DNA of 64,000 bases, taken from contig NZ_LMFZ01000012.1 of assembly GCF_001427305.1 (NCBI RefSeq), forward strand, positions 610,180 through 674,179, written 5' to 3'. How positions within the stretch are numbered: position 1 is the first letter of the stretch; the number at the start of each line of letters is the position of its first letter. Source of the DNA: Duganella sp. Root1480D1. GTDB taxonomy: Bacteria > Pseudomonadota > Gammaproteobacteria > Burkholderiales > Burkholderiaceae_D. The notes under the pieces were generated by a model. The model had not been told where the DNA came from. It made no database searches and saw only the letters and a program-made list of their open reading frames with translations. Both the position numbers and the translations under genes were made by a program. This document shows, in pieces, positions 1 through 7,868 of this stretch.

Positions 1-213
1 CCCTTCGCCGAACTGGCCTTCCAGCCTGGCGACGTGTTCGTGTTCGGCAGCGAAACGCGCGGCCTGGCACCGGAGTTCCGAGAATCTTTCCCGACCGGAC
101 AGCGCATCCGCCTCCCGATGATGCCCGGCAATCGCAGCCTCAACCTCTCCAACACCGTGGCGGTGGTGGTATTCGAGGCCTGGCGCCAGCACGGCTACGC
201 CGGCGGCGCATAA
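1..213 (+). CDS. trmL: tRNA (cytidine(34)-2'-O)-methyltransferase, C-terminal part
   Basis: The window opens inside a reading frame of 70 codons that ends at TAA (211-213). It carries the two C-terminal SPOUT/SpoU motifs: FGSETRGL, then an IRLPM segment followed by [19 protein letters not shown]. In this family these form the knotted SAM-binding site, and the short NLSN..VVV.EAWRQ ending is typical of TrmL, which methylates the wobble ribose of tRNA-Leu. The N-terminal half lies outside the window, so TrmL rather than another SpoU member is inferred from the C-terminal motif. Confidence 0.85.
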   Translation, partial: PFAELAFQPGDVFVFGSETRGLAPEFRESFPTGQRIRLPMMPGNRSLNLSNTVAVVVFEAWRQHGYAGGA

Positions 214-284
214 GATTTGATCTGCCTCAAACGCCGGGCGTGCTGCAAGCGGAACCCGGCAGCAGGGCAGCGATCAAAACGCGC

Positions 285-1406
285 ATGCCCCACAGTCCAA
301 CACCAAGCCATTCGCCGGACCAGCTCGATAGCGCATGGAAGTGCGCGATCGATCTCCTGATCGAAGAGTGCCTGGCGACCTGCTTTCCCGCCATCCTGGC
401 CGTCCTGGACCTGTCGCGCCCGATCACGGCCGTCGATACCGAGCTCCACCAGCCTGCCGATGGGGTTTCACCGATGGCGATGGCATGCCATGCCGATCGG
501 GTATTCCTCTGTCATGCCAGCGATGGCCGCCCCGTCTGCCTGCATATCGAGATCCAATGCCAGCGCGAAGAACATTTCGCCGAACGCATGTTTGTCTACC
601 ATGCACTCTTGTTTGCCAAGCATAAGCTGCCCGTCATCAGCCTTGCCATACTCGGCGACAGTAGCGAGACCTGGCGTCCCGATCAATTTTCTTATGGTTT
701 CGCCGGCACCGGGCTTAAATTGCATTTCGGCATCGCCAAACTGCTCGACCTTGAACCATCCTTGCCCGCCCTCCTCAAGTCAGGCAACGCCTTTGCCTTG
801 TTCGTAGCTGCGCATCTCGAAATAATGCGAACAAAAGAGGAACCTTTTGCGCGCATGCGTGCCAAATGCAGGCTGACGGAGATTCTTTGCTTGTACGGCA
901 AGAGCAACGAGCAGGTGGCGTTAATGTTCGAGCTCCTGGACCGTCTGATGCAATTGCCGGCAGAGCAGGACAAGTCTTATCGCCAATTTGTCTGGACCTT
1001 CAAGGAGAAACACATGCTGACCATTACACAACGGCTCAAGCACGACGCCATCCGCCGCGGCTTGGAGCGCGGCACGTCATTGGGACTGCGCTGGGGCTTC
1101 CGCACCGGAAGCCAAGCAGGGTGGGCGCAGGGGCTGGAACAGGGGCTGGAACAGGGGCTGGAACAGGGGCTGGAACAGGGGCTGGAACAAGGGTTGGAAC
1201 GGGGACGCCAGGAGGGTCGCGGCGAAGGTCGTGACGAAGGTCGTGACGAAGGCCGGCGCATGCTGCTGATGGAGTTGATGGAACAACGATTCGGGCCACT
1301 CCCCCAGCAAGCTGTTGCGCGCTTGAACCAGGCGTCCCCTGACGAGGTCGCGCACTGGAGCAGCCGCTTCTGCGAAGCAAGCACACTGGAAGACTTGCTG
1401 GGTTGA
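285..1406 (+). CDS. Rpn-family PD-(D/E)XK nuclease with DUF4351-like tail
   Basis: A protein of about 373 residues. The N-terminal half has the layout of the Rpn (recombination-promoting nuclease, YhgA-like) family: a D-x-AWK start segment and the core strand LHIEIQCQ followed by an R-x-x-x-Y helix, which carries the PD-(D/E)XK E-x-Q residues. The middle is a run of GLEQ repeats then GRDEGR repeats, predicted as a charged coiled linker. The C-terminal 50 residues (LMEQRFGPLP...W..RF.EASTLEDLL) match the DUF4351 pattern. A GTG at 240 would add 15 residues; I chose the ATG at 285 because the extension has no family resemblance. Rpn proteins act on DNA and can promote RecA-independent recombination; the cellular target here is unknown. 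Confidence 0.75.
   Translation: MPHSPTPSHSPDQLDSAWKCAIDLLIEECLATCFPAILAVLDLSRPITAVDTELHQPADGVSPMAMACHADRVFLCHASDGRPVCLHIEIQCQREEHFAERMFVYHALLFAKHKLPVISLAILGDSSETWRPDQFSYGFAGTGLKLHFGIAKLLDLEPSLPALLKSGNAFALFVAAHLEIMRTKEEPFARMRAKCRLTEILCLYGKSNEQVALMFELLDRLMQLPAEQDKSYRQFVWTFKEKHMLTITQRLKHDAIRRGLERGTSLGLRWGFRTGSQAGWAQGLEQGLEQGLEQGLEQGLEQGLERGRQEGRGEGRDEGRDEGRRMLLMELMEQRFGPLPQQAVARLNQASPDEVAHWSSRFCEASTLEDLLG
1131..1202 (+). repeat. 12-bp tandem repeat, six units, inside the Rpn gene
   Basis: Six head-to-tail copies of GGGCTGGAACAG (Gly-Leu-Glu-Gln). The first four are identical, the fifth differs at its last base and the sixth at two positions. A second short tandem of GGTCGTGACGAA follows within 50 bp. 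The unit is a multiple of three, so copy changes keep the frame and lengthen or shorten the linker. Confidence 0.95.
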
Positions 1407-1470
1407 CGCCGGGAACCGTGTGGGCGCACGAGGTTGGAGTGTCGTATAACGCGACTGAAAGGAGATCACG

Positions 1471-1929
1471 ATGTTCGACCTCGACTTACCATGGTGGGAA
1501 TACGCCGTGCGCGGCGTTGCGATCTATGTAGCGTTGCTGGTCATGATGCGCTTGAGCGGCAAGCGCACCATCGGCCAGTTCACCCCGTTCGACCTCTTGG
1601 TCATCATGCTCCTGAGTGAAGCCGTTTCACCCGGGCTGACCGGCGGCGATCACTCGGTAGCAGGTGGACTGATTGTGGTTGTGACGCTGGTAGTGCTCAA
1701 CTTGGCCATCGCTTTTGTAACCGCGCGCAGCGAGAAAGCTGCCGAGTTTGTCGAGGGCACGGCCGTCCTGATCGGCCGCGACGGCAAGATCTTCCAAGAA
1801 GTCTTGAAGCGAAATCACGTGGCCGAGAGTGACATGGAGCAATCGTTGCGCGAAGCCGACTGCCCTTTGGAATCAATGAAATACGCCTTCCTCGAAGCGG
1901 ACGGCAAGATCACCATCCTGCAGCACTAG
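1471..1929 (+). CDS. YetF/DUF421 family membrane protein
   Basis: 152 residues with an ideal ribosome site (AAAGGAGAT) 5 bp before ATG. The N-terminal 85 residues hold three hydrophobic segments separated by RLSGKRTIGQFTPFDLLVIMLLSEAVSPGL, the signature stretch of the DUF421/YetF family. The C-terminal part (EGTAVLIGRDGKIFQEVLKRNHVAESDMEQSLREA...KYAFLEADGKITIL) is the small soluble YetF domain. The family is widespread with no settled function. Its stop codon is one base from the stop of the convergent next gene. Confidence 0.85.
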   Translation: MFDLDLPWWEYAVRGVAIYVALLVMMRLSGKRTIGQFTPFDLLVIMLLSEAVSPGLTGGDHSVAGGLIVVVTLVVLNLAIAFVTARSEKAAEFVEGTAVLIGRDGKIFQEVLKRNHVAESDMEQSLREADCPLESMKYAFLEADGKITILQH

Positions 1930-1930
1930 C

Positions 1931-2389
1931 CTAAAACGCCATCACATTCGCAGCCACCAGCACTGCTCGCAAGACAAAGCCCAGGATAAACCACAGGATA
2001 AACGAACGCTTGAGCAACTTTGCGGCGATCGCAACGGCCAGCGCGAAGCCCAGCCACTTGAGCATCCGTGTGCGGAAATCCTTCATGACCTGCTTCGATT
2101 GGTCCGGGCTGTCCGCTGTGGCTGAGGGGGCATCGGGAACTGCATCAGGTGCATTGGCCTGGTCGAGCGGCACGTATTCCAGGTTCCCGCCAGGCTTGCT
2201 GACCATGACGCTGCTCATTTCGGTCTGGTCGGAAGGGCAAGCGTCACGCTGGGCGACGGTTTCGCCATCTGCATGCCGGCACCAATGGAGGGCTTGCAAC
2301 GGCGCTTGGTGACTAGCTTCAACTTCCTGCACGGCCTCGGCCCGCACCATAAAGCCCAGCAACGCCAGGACTACAGCAATTTTTCTCAT
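1931..2389 (-). CDS. hypothetical exported/membrane protein
   Basis: 152 residues. Residues 1-20 form a signal peptide (MRKIAVVLALLGFMVRAEA). The mature part has two cysteines (W-C-R and A-C-P-S-D) in a short segment like the DUF4124-type periplasmic proteins, then a Pro/Ala/Asp-rich stretch. The last 45 residues are hydrophobic (LGFALAVAIAAKLL, FILWFILGFVLRAVLVAANV) and probably anchor the C terminus in the membrane. No family was recognised with certainty. It stands alone, convergent with the YetF gene. Confidence 0.6.
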   Translation of the reverse strand: MRKIAVVLALLGFMVRAEAVQEVEASHQAPLQALHWCRHADGETVAQRDACPSDQTEMSSVMVSKPGGNLEYVPLDQANAPDAVPDAPSATADSPDQSKQVMKDFRTRMLKWLGFALAVAIAAKLLKRSFILWFILGFVLRAVLVAANVMAF

Positions 2390-2465
2390 ATTATCGTTCC
2401 TGCAATTTTGGGACAGGAATTCTATATGAGAAAAGTGCCATCAACCCATCTTTGTTGCTTTTAAC

Positions 2466-2720
2466 TCAAAGGAAGCCGATGTGCTTGCGCTCCAGCCCCG
2501 ACATCACCAGCTTGATATAGCGGTTGGGGATGTACAGCTCCACCTCCACCATCGCCCCCTCGGCATTGCGCGCCTCGGAGATCAGGTGGAAGAAGCTGCG
2601 GTCGGGACTGGCCTCCTTGCAAGGCAGGAATTTGCCGGATGGTCCATCCGTCAAGTAATCCTTCAGCGTGTTGCCCAGTTCGGCCACGCCCTCGTCGGTC
2701 AGCAACACACCAAAAGCCAT
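2466..2720 (-). CDS. hypothetical protein next to rfaE2
   Basis: 84 residues, soluble, no signal peptide. It starts 9 bp after the rfaE2 stop on the same strand, so it is probably the last gene of the pilU-like/rfaE2/orf transcript. It contains EVELYIPNRYIKLVMSGLERKHIGFL at the C terminus. The family is unknown to me. Codon use matches the core genes around it. Confidence 0.6.
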   Translation of the reverse strand: MAFGVLLTDEGVAELGNTLKDYLTDGPSGKFLPCKEASPDRSFFHLISEARNAEGAMVEVELYIPNRYIKLVMSGLERKHIGFL

Positions 2721-2729
2721 GACGGCCTC

Positions 2730-3212
2730 CTATTGTCCAAACATGCGCACTTTGGCCAGCAGCTTGGTGGTCGAGCGGTCATGCTCGAAATCGATGGCCA
2801 CCGCCTTGCCGCCGTAAGCCAGCACCGCCTGCCCTTCCGGGATTGCGGTCATATCGTAATCGCCGCCCTTGGCGTAAATCTCGGGCCTGGCCTGCAACAC
2901 CGCTTCCAGCGCGGTGTCTTCATCGAACGGCACTACCAGGCTGACCGACTCCAGCGCCGCCAGCAGCGCCATGCGGTCTTCGCAATTGTTCAGCGGACGG
3001 TCGTCGCCCTTGCCAAGGCGCTTGACCGAGGCATCGGTATTGGCCGCCACCACCAGCGACGCGCCCAGCGAGCGCGCCTGCGCCAGGTAAGTCACATGGC
3101 CGCGGTGCAGGATGTCGAACACGCCGTTGGTCATGACCACCGGCTTCGGCAGCGCCGCGACCCGCGCGGCCAGTTCGTCGCGCGAGCACATCTTCTGTTC
3201 AAACTCGATCAT
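2730..3212 (-). CDS. rfaE2: D-glycero-beta-D-manno-heptose 1-phosphate adenylyltransferase
   Basis: 160 residues covering only the cytidylyltransferase-like half of HldE/RfaE. The nucleotide-binding motif TNGVFDILHRGH (residues 28-39, HxGH type) and RLGKGDDRPLN...ED.RMALLAALE are present. The C terminus (YAKGGDYDM...VLAYGGKAVAIDFEHDRSTTKLL) is typical. The enzyme transfers AMP to heptose-1-phosphate on the way to ADP-heptose for LPS inner core. As is usual in beta-proteobacteria, the kinase half is a separate gene, not in this window. The start overlaps the stop of the PilU-like ATPase by 4 bp (ATGA), so the two are translationally coupled. Confidence 0.92.
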   Translation of the reverse strand: MIEFEQKMCSRDELAARVAALPKPVVMTNGVFDILHRGHVTYLAQARSLGASLVVAANTDASVKRLGKGDDRPLNNCEDRMALLAALESVSLVVPFDEDTALEAVLQARPEIYAKGGDYDMTAIPEGQAVLAYGGKAVAIDFEHDRSTTKLLAKVRMFGQ

Positions 3213-4405
3213 TCGCCTTCTTCTTCCTCTTCTTCATCCAACTGCATGCTCAGGCCGCCCGACGATTTCGGCGCTGCGGCAGCTTGCGCCGCCGCATCCG
3301 GCGGCGGGCGGTTGCCATGCAGCTTGATCTGCAGGCGCAGGCCGTTGGTCGAGTCGGCATTGCGCAGCGCTTCTTCGTAGGCGATGTAGCCCTTATTATA
3401 GAGTTCGAACAGGGCCTGGTCGAAGGTGCACATACCCAGCTCGCGCGACTTGGCCATGATCTCCTTGATCGAGTGGAAGTTACCCTTGAAGATCATCTCC
3501 GAGATGGTCGGCGTGTTCAGCAGGATCTCGATCGCCGCTTTGCGGCCCTTGCCGTCTTCTGTGCGGATCAGGCGCTGCGACACGATGGCGCGCAGGTTGG
3601 ACGACAAGTCCATCAGCAACTGGTTGCGGCGCTCTTCCGGGAAGAAGTTGATGATGCGGTCCATGGTCTGGTTCGCATTGTTCGCGTGCAGGGTGCCCAG
3701 GCAAAGGTGGCCGGTTTCGGCAAAGGCAATCGCGTGCTCCATGGTTTCGGTGTCTCGGATCTCGCCGATCAGGATCACGTCCGGCGCCTGGCGCAGGGTG
3801 TTTTTCAGCGCATGGTGCCAGGACAGGGTATCCACGCCAACTTCGCGGTGGGTAATCAGGCAGTTCTTGTTCTTGTGGACGTACTCGACCGGATCTTCGA
3901 CGGTGATGATGTGGCCGGCCGAGTTCTGGTTGCGGTAGTCGATCATGGCCGCCAGCGAGGTCGATTTACCGGAGCCGGTACCGCCCACCACCAGCACCAG
4001 GCCGCGCTTGGTCATCACGACTTCCTTCAGCACTTCCGGCAGGTCGAGTTTCTCGAAATTCGGGATTTCGGAGGCGATGGTGCGGCACACCATGCCGACC
4101 GCCTGCTGCTGCACGAAGACATTCACGCGGAAACGGCAGACATTGGGCAGCGAAATCGCGAAATTGCATTCAAGCTCGGTTTCGAACTCGCGGCGCTGCT
4201 TCTCGTTCATGATGGCGTAAGCCAGGGCCCGCGTCACGTCCGCGGTCAGGCGCTGCTGGCTCAGGGCGCGCATCGAGCCCTGCGACTTGATACTGGGCGG
4301 GAAATCCGCTGAAATGAACAAGTCGGAACCGCCGACCTGGTGCATGGCCGTCAGCAGTTTGAAGATATACGACTGGGCTTCTTCGTGGCCTAGCGTGGAT
4401 GACAT
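3209..4405 (-). CDS. PilU-like type IV pilus retraction ATPase (first paralogue)
   Basis: 398 residues of the PilT/PilU GspE-type hexameric ATPase family. Walker A is GGTGSGKS (about 141-148), Walker B is PDVILIGEIRD, and the His-box stretch TGHLCLGTLHANNANQTMDRIINFFPEERR is as in PilU; the PilT-type AIRNLIRE motif is absent. The last 30 residues are an Ala/Pro-rich then acidic tail (DEEEEEEGE). It is closer to PilU than to PilT, and a second PilU lies at 18651. A minus-strand TATAAT (4435-4440) sits about 30 bp before the start. PilU proteins assist PilT in pilus retraction. Why this copy sits with rfaE2 is unknown. Confidence 0.85.
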   Translation of the reverse strand: MSSTLGHEEAQSYIFKLLTAMHQVGGSDLFISADFPPSIKSQGSMRALSQQRLTADVTRALAYAIMNEKQRREFETELECNFAISLPNVCRFRVNVFVQQQAVGMVCRTIASEIPNFEKLDLPEVLKEVVMTKRGLVLVVGGTGSGKSTSLAAMIDYRNQNSAGHIITVEDPVEYVHKNKNCLITHREVGVDTLSWHHALKNTLRQAPDVILIGEIRDTETMEHAIAFAETGHLCLGTLHANNANQTMDRIINFFPEERRNQLLMDLSSNLRAIVSQRLIRTEDGKGRKAAIEILLNTPTISEMIFKGNFHSIKEIMAKSRELGMCTFDQALFELYNKGYIAYEEALRNADSTNGLRLQIKLHGNRPPPDAAAQAAAAPKSSGGLSMQLDEEEEEEGE

Positions 4406-4502
4406 ATTTGCCTCGTTATAGGGTTTTGCAGATCATTATAGCCAGTGCCCTTCCCCATTCATGGCATTGCAACAAGGTATTCAACTGTGTTCAAATGGGT
4501 TC

Positions 4503-5441
4503 ATGACACTGACCGAGCTCAAATATATCGTAGCAGTTGCCAGAGCGAAACACTTCGGCCATGCCGCCGAGGCCTGTTTTGTGGCTCAACCTACCTTGTC
4601 TGTCGCAATCAAGAAACTGGAAGACGAGCTCGGCGTCGTCCTGTTCGAGCGCGGCGGGGCGGAAATCTCCGTCACCCCGCTGGGCGCCCAGATCGTGGCC
4701 CAGGCCGAACGGGTGCTGGAGCAGACGGCAGCAATCAAGGAACTGGCAAAGCAGAACAAGGATCCGCTGGCCGGCCCGTTGCGGCTGGGCGTCATCTACA
4801 CCATCGGCCCCTACCTGTTGCCGCCTTTAGTCAAGCGGATGATTGAAACCACGCCGCAGATGCCGCTGGTGCTGCAGGAGAATTTCACGGTCAAGCTGCT
4901 GGAAATGCTGCGCCAGGGCGAGCTCGATGCCGCCATCATGGCGCTGCCGCTGCCGGAGCACGGCATGGCGGTGCAGCCGCTGTACGACGAGCCTTTCGTG
5001 GTGGCGATGCCGAAAAACCATCCCTGGGCCGCGCGCGTCGCCATTCCGGCCGAGAACCTGAAGACCGAAACCATGCTCTTGCTGGGCAATGGCCACTGCT
5101 TCCGCGACCAGGTGCTGGAAGTGTGCCCGGAAATGGCGCGTTTCTCCTCGCCGGGCAACGGCATGCAGCGCACCTTCGAGGGCTCCTCGCTGGAGACCAT
5201 CCGCCACATGGTGGCCAGCGGCATCGGCCTGACCGTGCTGCCGCGCGCCTCGGTGCCGGACATGGAAGGCCGCGACGGCATGTTGGCATTCCGCTATTTC
5301 GAGAACCCTGAGCCGAACCGGCGCGTGGTGATCGTCTGGCGCAAGAGCTTTACCCGCAAGGCGGCCATTGACGCGGTGGTAGCCGCGGTGGCCGACTGCC
5401 AGCTGCCCGGCGTCCACATGCTGAACGGGCATGCGGAGTAA
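4503..5441 (+). CDS. oxyR: LysR-type peroxide sensor OxyR
   Basis: 312 residues from the ATG at 4503; an upstream in-frame start at 4461 would add 14 residues without family support. The N-terminal HTH (LTELKYIVAVARAKHFGHAAEACFVAQPTLSVAIKKLE) matches OxyR. The redox motif GHCFRDQVLEVC places the two cysteines at 199 and 208, exactly the E. coli numbering of the peroxide-sensing disulfide pair. It should activate catalase and peroxiredoxin genes after H2O2 oxidation; those targets are not adjacent. ubiA follows after 9 bp, so the two probably share a transcript. Confidence 0.93.
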   Translation: MTLTELKYIVAVARAKHFGHAAEACFVAQPTLSVAIKKLEDELGVVLFERGGAEISVTPLGAQIVAQAERVLEQTAAIKELAKQNKDPLAGPLRLGVIYTIGPYLLPPLVKRMIETTPQMPLVLQENFTVKLLEMLRQGELDAAIMALPLPEHGMAVQPLYDEPFVVAMPKNHPWAARVAIPAENLKTETMLLLGNGHCFRDQVLEVCPEMARFSSPGNGMQRTFEGSSLETIRHMVASGIGLTVLPRASVPDMEGRDGMLAFRYFENPEPNRRVVIVWRKSFTRKAAIDAVVAAVADCQLPGVHMLNGHAE

Positions 5442-5450
5442 AATGCCGGG

Positions 5451-6326
5451 ATGCATGCGACGACCCAACCCCTGAGCAAACTCGAACTCTACTTCCGCCT
5501 GGTCCGGCTGGACAAGCCGATCGGCACCGTACTGTTGCTGTGGCCGACCCTGGCCGCGCTGTGGCTGGCTTCCGGCGGCGTGCCGGACTGGAAGCTGCTG
5601 CTGATTTTCTCGCTAGGCACGTTCCTGATGCGTTCGGCCGGCTGCGCCGTCAACGATTACGCCGACCAGGATTTCGACAAGCACGTCAAGCGCACCGCCG
5701 AGCGCCCCATCACCAGCGGCCGCGTCAGCGGCAGGGAAGCGCTGCTGATTGCCGCCGGACTGTCGCTGCTGGCCTTCCTCCTGATCCAGCCGCTGAACGC
5801 GCTGGTCAAGCAGCTGAGCGTGGCGGCACTTGTCATAGCCGGCACCTATCCCTACTTCAAGCGCTTCTTCGCCATTCCGCAAGCCTACCTCGGCATTGCC
5901 TTCGGCTTCGGCATGCCGATGGCCTTCGCCGCCGTGCAGAACACGGTGCCGCCGGTGGCCTGGCTGCTGCTGCTGGGGAATGTGTTCTGGGCCGTCGCCT
6001 ATGACACCGAATACGCCATGGTCGACCGCGACGACGACCTGAAAATCGGCATCAAGACTTCCGCCATCACGTTTGGCCGCTTCGACGTGGCCGCCATCAT
6101 GCTCTGCTATGGCCTGCACCTGGCGATCCTGCTGGTGGTCGGGCAACAGTTCGGCCTGGGCCTGCCCTTCCTGCTGGGCATGGCGGTGGCGGCCGGCTGC
6201 GCGATTTACCACTACTTTTTGATCCGCAGTCGCGAGCGTGCGCCTTGTTTTGCCGCCTTCCGTCACAATAACTACCTCGGCGCCGCTGTCTTCGCAGGCA
6301 TTGCGCTCGACTACGCGCTGCGCTGA
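5451..6326 (+). CDS. ubiA: 4-hydroxybenzoate octaprenyltransferase
   Basis: 291 residues, about nine hydrophobic segments. Both Asp-rich prenyltransferase motifs are intact: NDYADQDFD (residues 68-76) with the following [13 protein letters not shown], and [22 protein letters not shown]. These bind the Mg-diphosphate of the polyprenyl donor. The enzyme joins the isoprenoid tail to 4-hydroxybenzoate in ubiquinone synthesis at the inner membrane. It starts 9 bp after oxyR. Confidence 0.93.
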   Translation: MHATTQPLSKLELYFRLVRLDKPIGTVLLLWPTLAALWLASGGVPDWKLLLIFSLGTFLMRSAGCAVNDYADQDFDKHVKRTAERPITSGRVSGREALLIAAGLSLLAFLLIQPLNALVKQLSVAALVIAGTYPYFKRFFAIPQAYLGIAFGFGMPMAFAAVQNTVPPVAWLLLLGNVFWAVAYDTEYAMVDRDDDLKIGIKTSAITFGRFDVAAIMLCYGLHLAILLVVGQQFGLGLPFLLGMAVAAGCAIYHYFLIRSRERAPCFAAFRHNNYLGAAVFAGIALDYALR

Positions 6327-6374
6327 CCTATACTGGAATTTACTCCGAGTGCTGTTCACTGAGACGAGGCGATC

Positions 6375-6755
6375 ATGGACCAGACACCACAATCTACGAC
6401 GGCTAAACCAAATGGCGGCGGCGTTGCCAACGGCAAGAGCCATAGCCACAACGAAAGCGCGGAAGCCCGCGAAAAGCTGATGGGCGACCTGAAACAGGCC
6501 GTGCAGGATGCCGAAACCTGGCTGCGCAACGCGGCATCGGCCAATTCCGAGGACCTGGGCATGGTCAAGGCCAAGTTCGAAGACACCCTGCGCACCGCCA
6601 AGCGCGACTTGCTGAAGCTGGAAGACAGCATGATCGCCCGCGGCAAGATGGCAGCCCAGGCCACCGACCACTATGTGCACGACAATCCCTGGAAGTCAGT
6701 CGCCACCGGCGCTGCCATCGGCGTGATTGTCGGCCTGCTGGTCGCGCGCCGTTGA
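6375..6755 (+). CDS. DUF883 (ElaB/YqjD-type) membrane-anchored protein
   Basis: 126 residues. A low-complexity N terminus is followed by a helical charged domain (about 30-95) and a single C-terminal hydrophobic segment (SVATGAAIGVIVGLLVARR), the usual tail anchor of the ElaB/YqjD/DUF883 family. In E. coli these proteins sit in the inner membrane and bind stationary-phase ribosomes. The DNPWKSVATGAAIGVIVG ending is characteristic. A good ribosome site (GAGACGAGG) precedes the start. Confidence 0.85.
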   Translation: MDQTPQSTTAKPNGGGVANGKSHSHNESAEAREKLMGDLKQAVQDAETWLRNAASANSEDLGMVKAKFEDTLRTAKRDLLKLEDSMIARGKMAAQATDHYVHDNPWKSVATGAAIGVIVGLLVARR

Positions 6756-6764
6756 TCCTTCGCT

Positions 6765-7757
6765 TCAGTCGCGCCGCGCAGCCGCCGCTGCGCGGTAGGC
6801 TGCCGGCGTGGTATCGAACAACTGGCTGAAGGTCCGCCGCAGCATGGCTTCCGTGCGGAAGCCCGATTGCAGTGCGACCTGCAGCATCGACAGGCCCGGC
6901 CGGGCCAGCAACTCTTTCGCGTATTCGCCGCGGCAGCGCGCGATGTAAACGTGCGGCGGCATGCCCACCGCATGCTGGAAGCGGCGCGAGAAATTGCGCA
7001 CGCTCATGGCCGTGCGCTGCGCCGCGCCTTCCACCGTCAAGTCCTGCTTGAAACAGCGCTCGATGTATTCCTGCGCCTGGCGAATGCGCTGGTCGCCATG
7101 CTGCTTCAATCCCGCGTTGCGCAAGGCAATGTGGCCTGCGCTCGGCTGGCTGGGGGGATTGGTGTAACGCGAGAGCTTGTGCGCCACCGCATCGCCGTGG
7201 AAATGGCCGACCAGGTAGCTGCAGGCATCCAGGCATGGATTGACCGAGCCGGCGCTGATGATGCTGCCGTCGATCACCAGCGGCACGTCGGGGCTGAAGC
7301 GCACGTCGGGATAATGCTGGGCGAAGACGCGCTGGTCGGACAGGTTGCCCGTCACTTCACGGCCATCGAGCAGGCCGGTTTCGGCCAGGATGCGCATGCC
7401 GCCAGCCATGCCCACCAGCAGCGCGCCGCCGGCATGGGCTTGCCGCAGCCATTCACGCAGCGCCGGCGGGATCGGCCGGCGCGCGGCCAGCGGCAGGTAG
7501 TAAGGCGGCACGATCACGGCATGCGGCGCCGGCATGTCGGCCAGGGACGCCTCCGGCTGCAAGGGCGGGCCGGTGAAGGAACGCACTGGCGCCTTGTCGA
7601 TTGCAACCAGGCGGGCCCGGAACAGTTCCGCAGCGCGCAAATCGGCGTTGCGCGCGTGCAGCGTACCGGCGATGGCAAATGCTTCCCGCGCCAGCAGGGC
7701 AAGGCCTCCCCAGCAGTCGTCCCCCACATAAATGGCGATTGAAACTGGCGCTCTCAT
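6765..7757 (-). CDS. GlxA-type AraC-family transcriptional regulator
   Basis: 330 residues from the ATG at 7757; an upstream in-frame start at 7841 adds 28 residues unlike the family. The N-terminal 190 residues have the DJ-1/PfpI (class I amidotransferase-like) fold pattern, ending in LLDGREVTGNLSDQ...PDVPLVIDGSIISAGSV. The nucleophile position (GALLVGMAGGMRILAETGLLDG) has no Cys, so the domain is probably a sensor rather than an enzyme. The C-terminal 100 residues contain two AraC HTH motifs (LTVEGAAQRTAMSVRNFSRRFQ and LSMLQVALQSGFRTEAMLRRTFSQ). It is divergent from the beta-helix operon, with 111 bp between start codons, and is the natural candidate for its regulator. Confidence 0.85.
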   Translation of the reverse strand: MRAPVSIAIYVGDDCWGGLALLAREAFAIAGTLHARNADLRAAELFRARLVAIDKAPVRSFTGPPLQPEASLADMPAPHAVIVPPYYLPLAARRPIPPALREWLRQAHAGGALLVGMAGGMRILAETGLLDGREVTGNLSDQRVFAQHYPDVRFSPDVPLVIDGSIISAGSVNPCLDACSYLVGHFHGDAVAHKLSRYTNPPSQPSAGHIALRNAGLKQHGDQRIRQAQEYIERCFKQDLTVEGAAQRTAMSVRNFSRRFQHAVGMPPHVYIARCRGEYAKELLARPGLSMLQVALQSGFRTEAMLRRTFSQLFDTTPAAYRAAAAARRD

Positions 7758-7868
7758 CCTGGCCGATACTAGCAGGATATTTGGCCGATCTTGCACATAA
7801 CATTTCAACAATGGACAGATATACTGGCTTCGCTGCTGCATCCCTACAACAATAAATGGGAGACATGT

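Noticed and set aside
1131..1202. CRISPR-like repeat
   Set aside because: The 12-bp units are contiguous, in frame and without spacers.
3284..4312. Long open frame opposite the PilU-like ATPase gene (and similar ones opposite pilT, pilU, polA, uvrD, dxs)
   Set aside because: These are antisense shadows caused by GC-rich third positions; their proteins are rich in His, Arg, Gln and Val and show no family motif.
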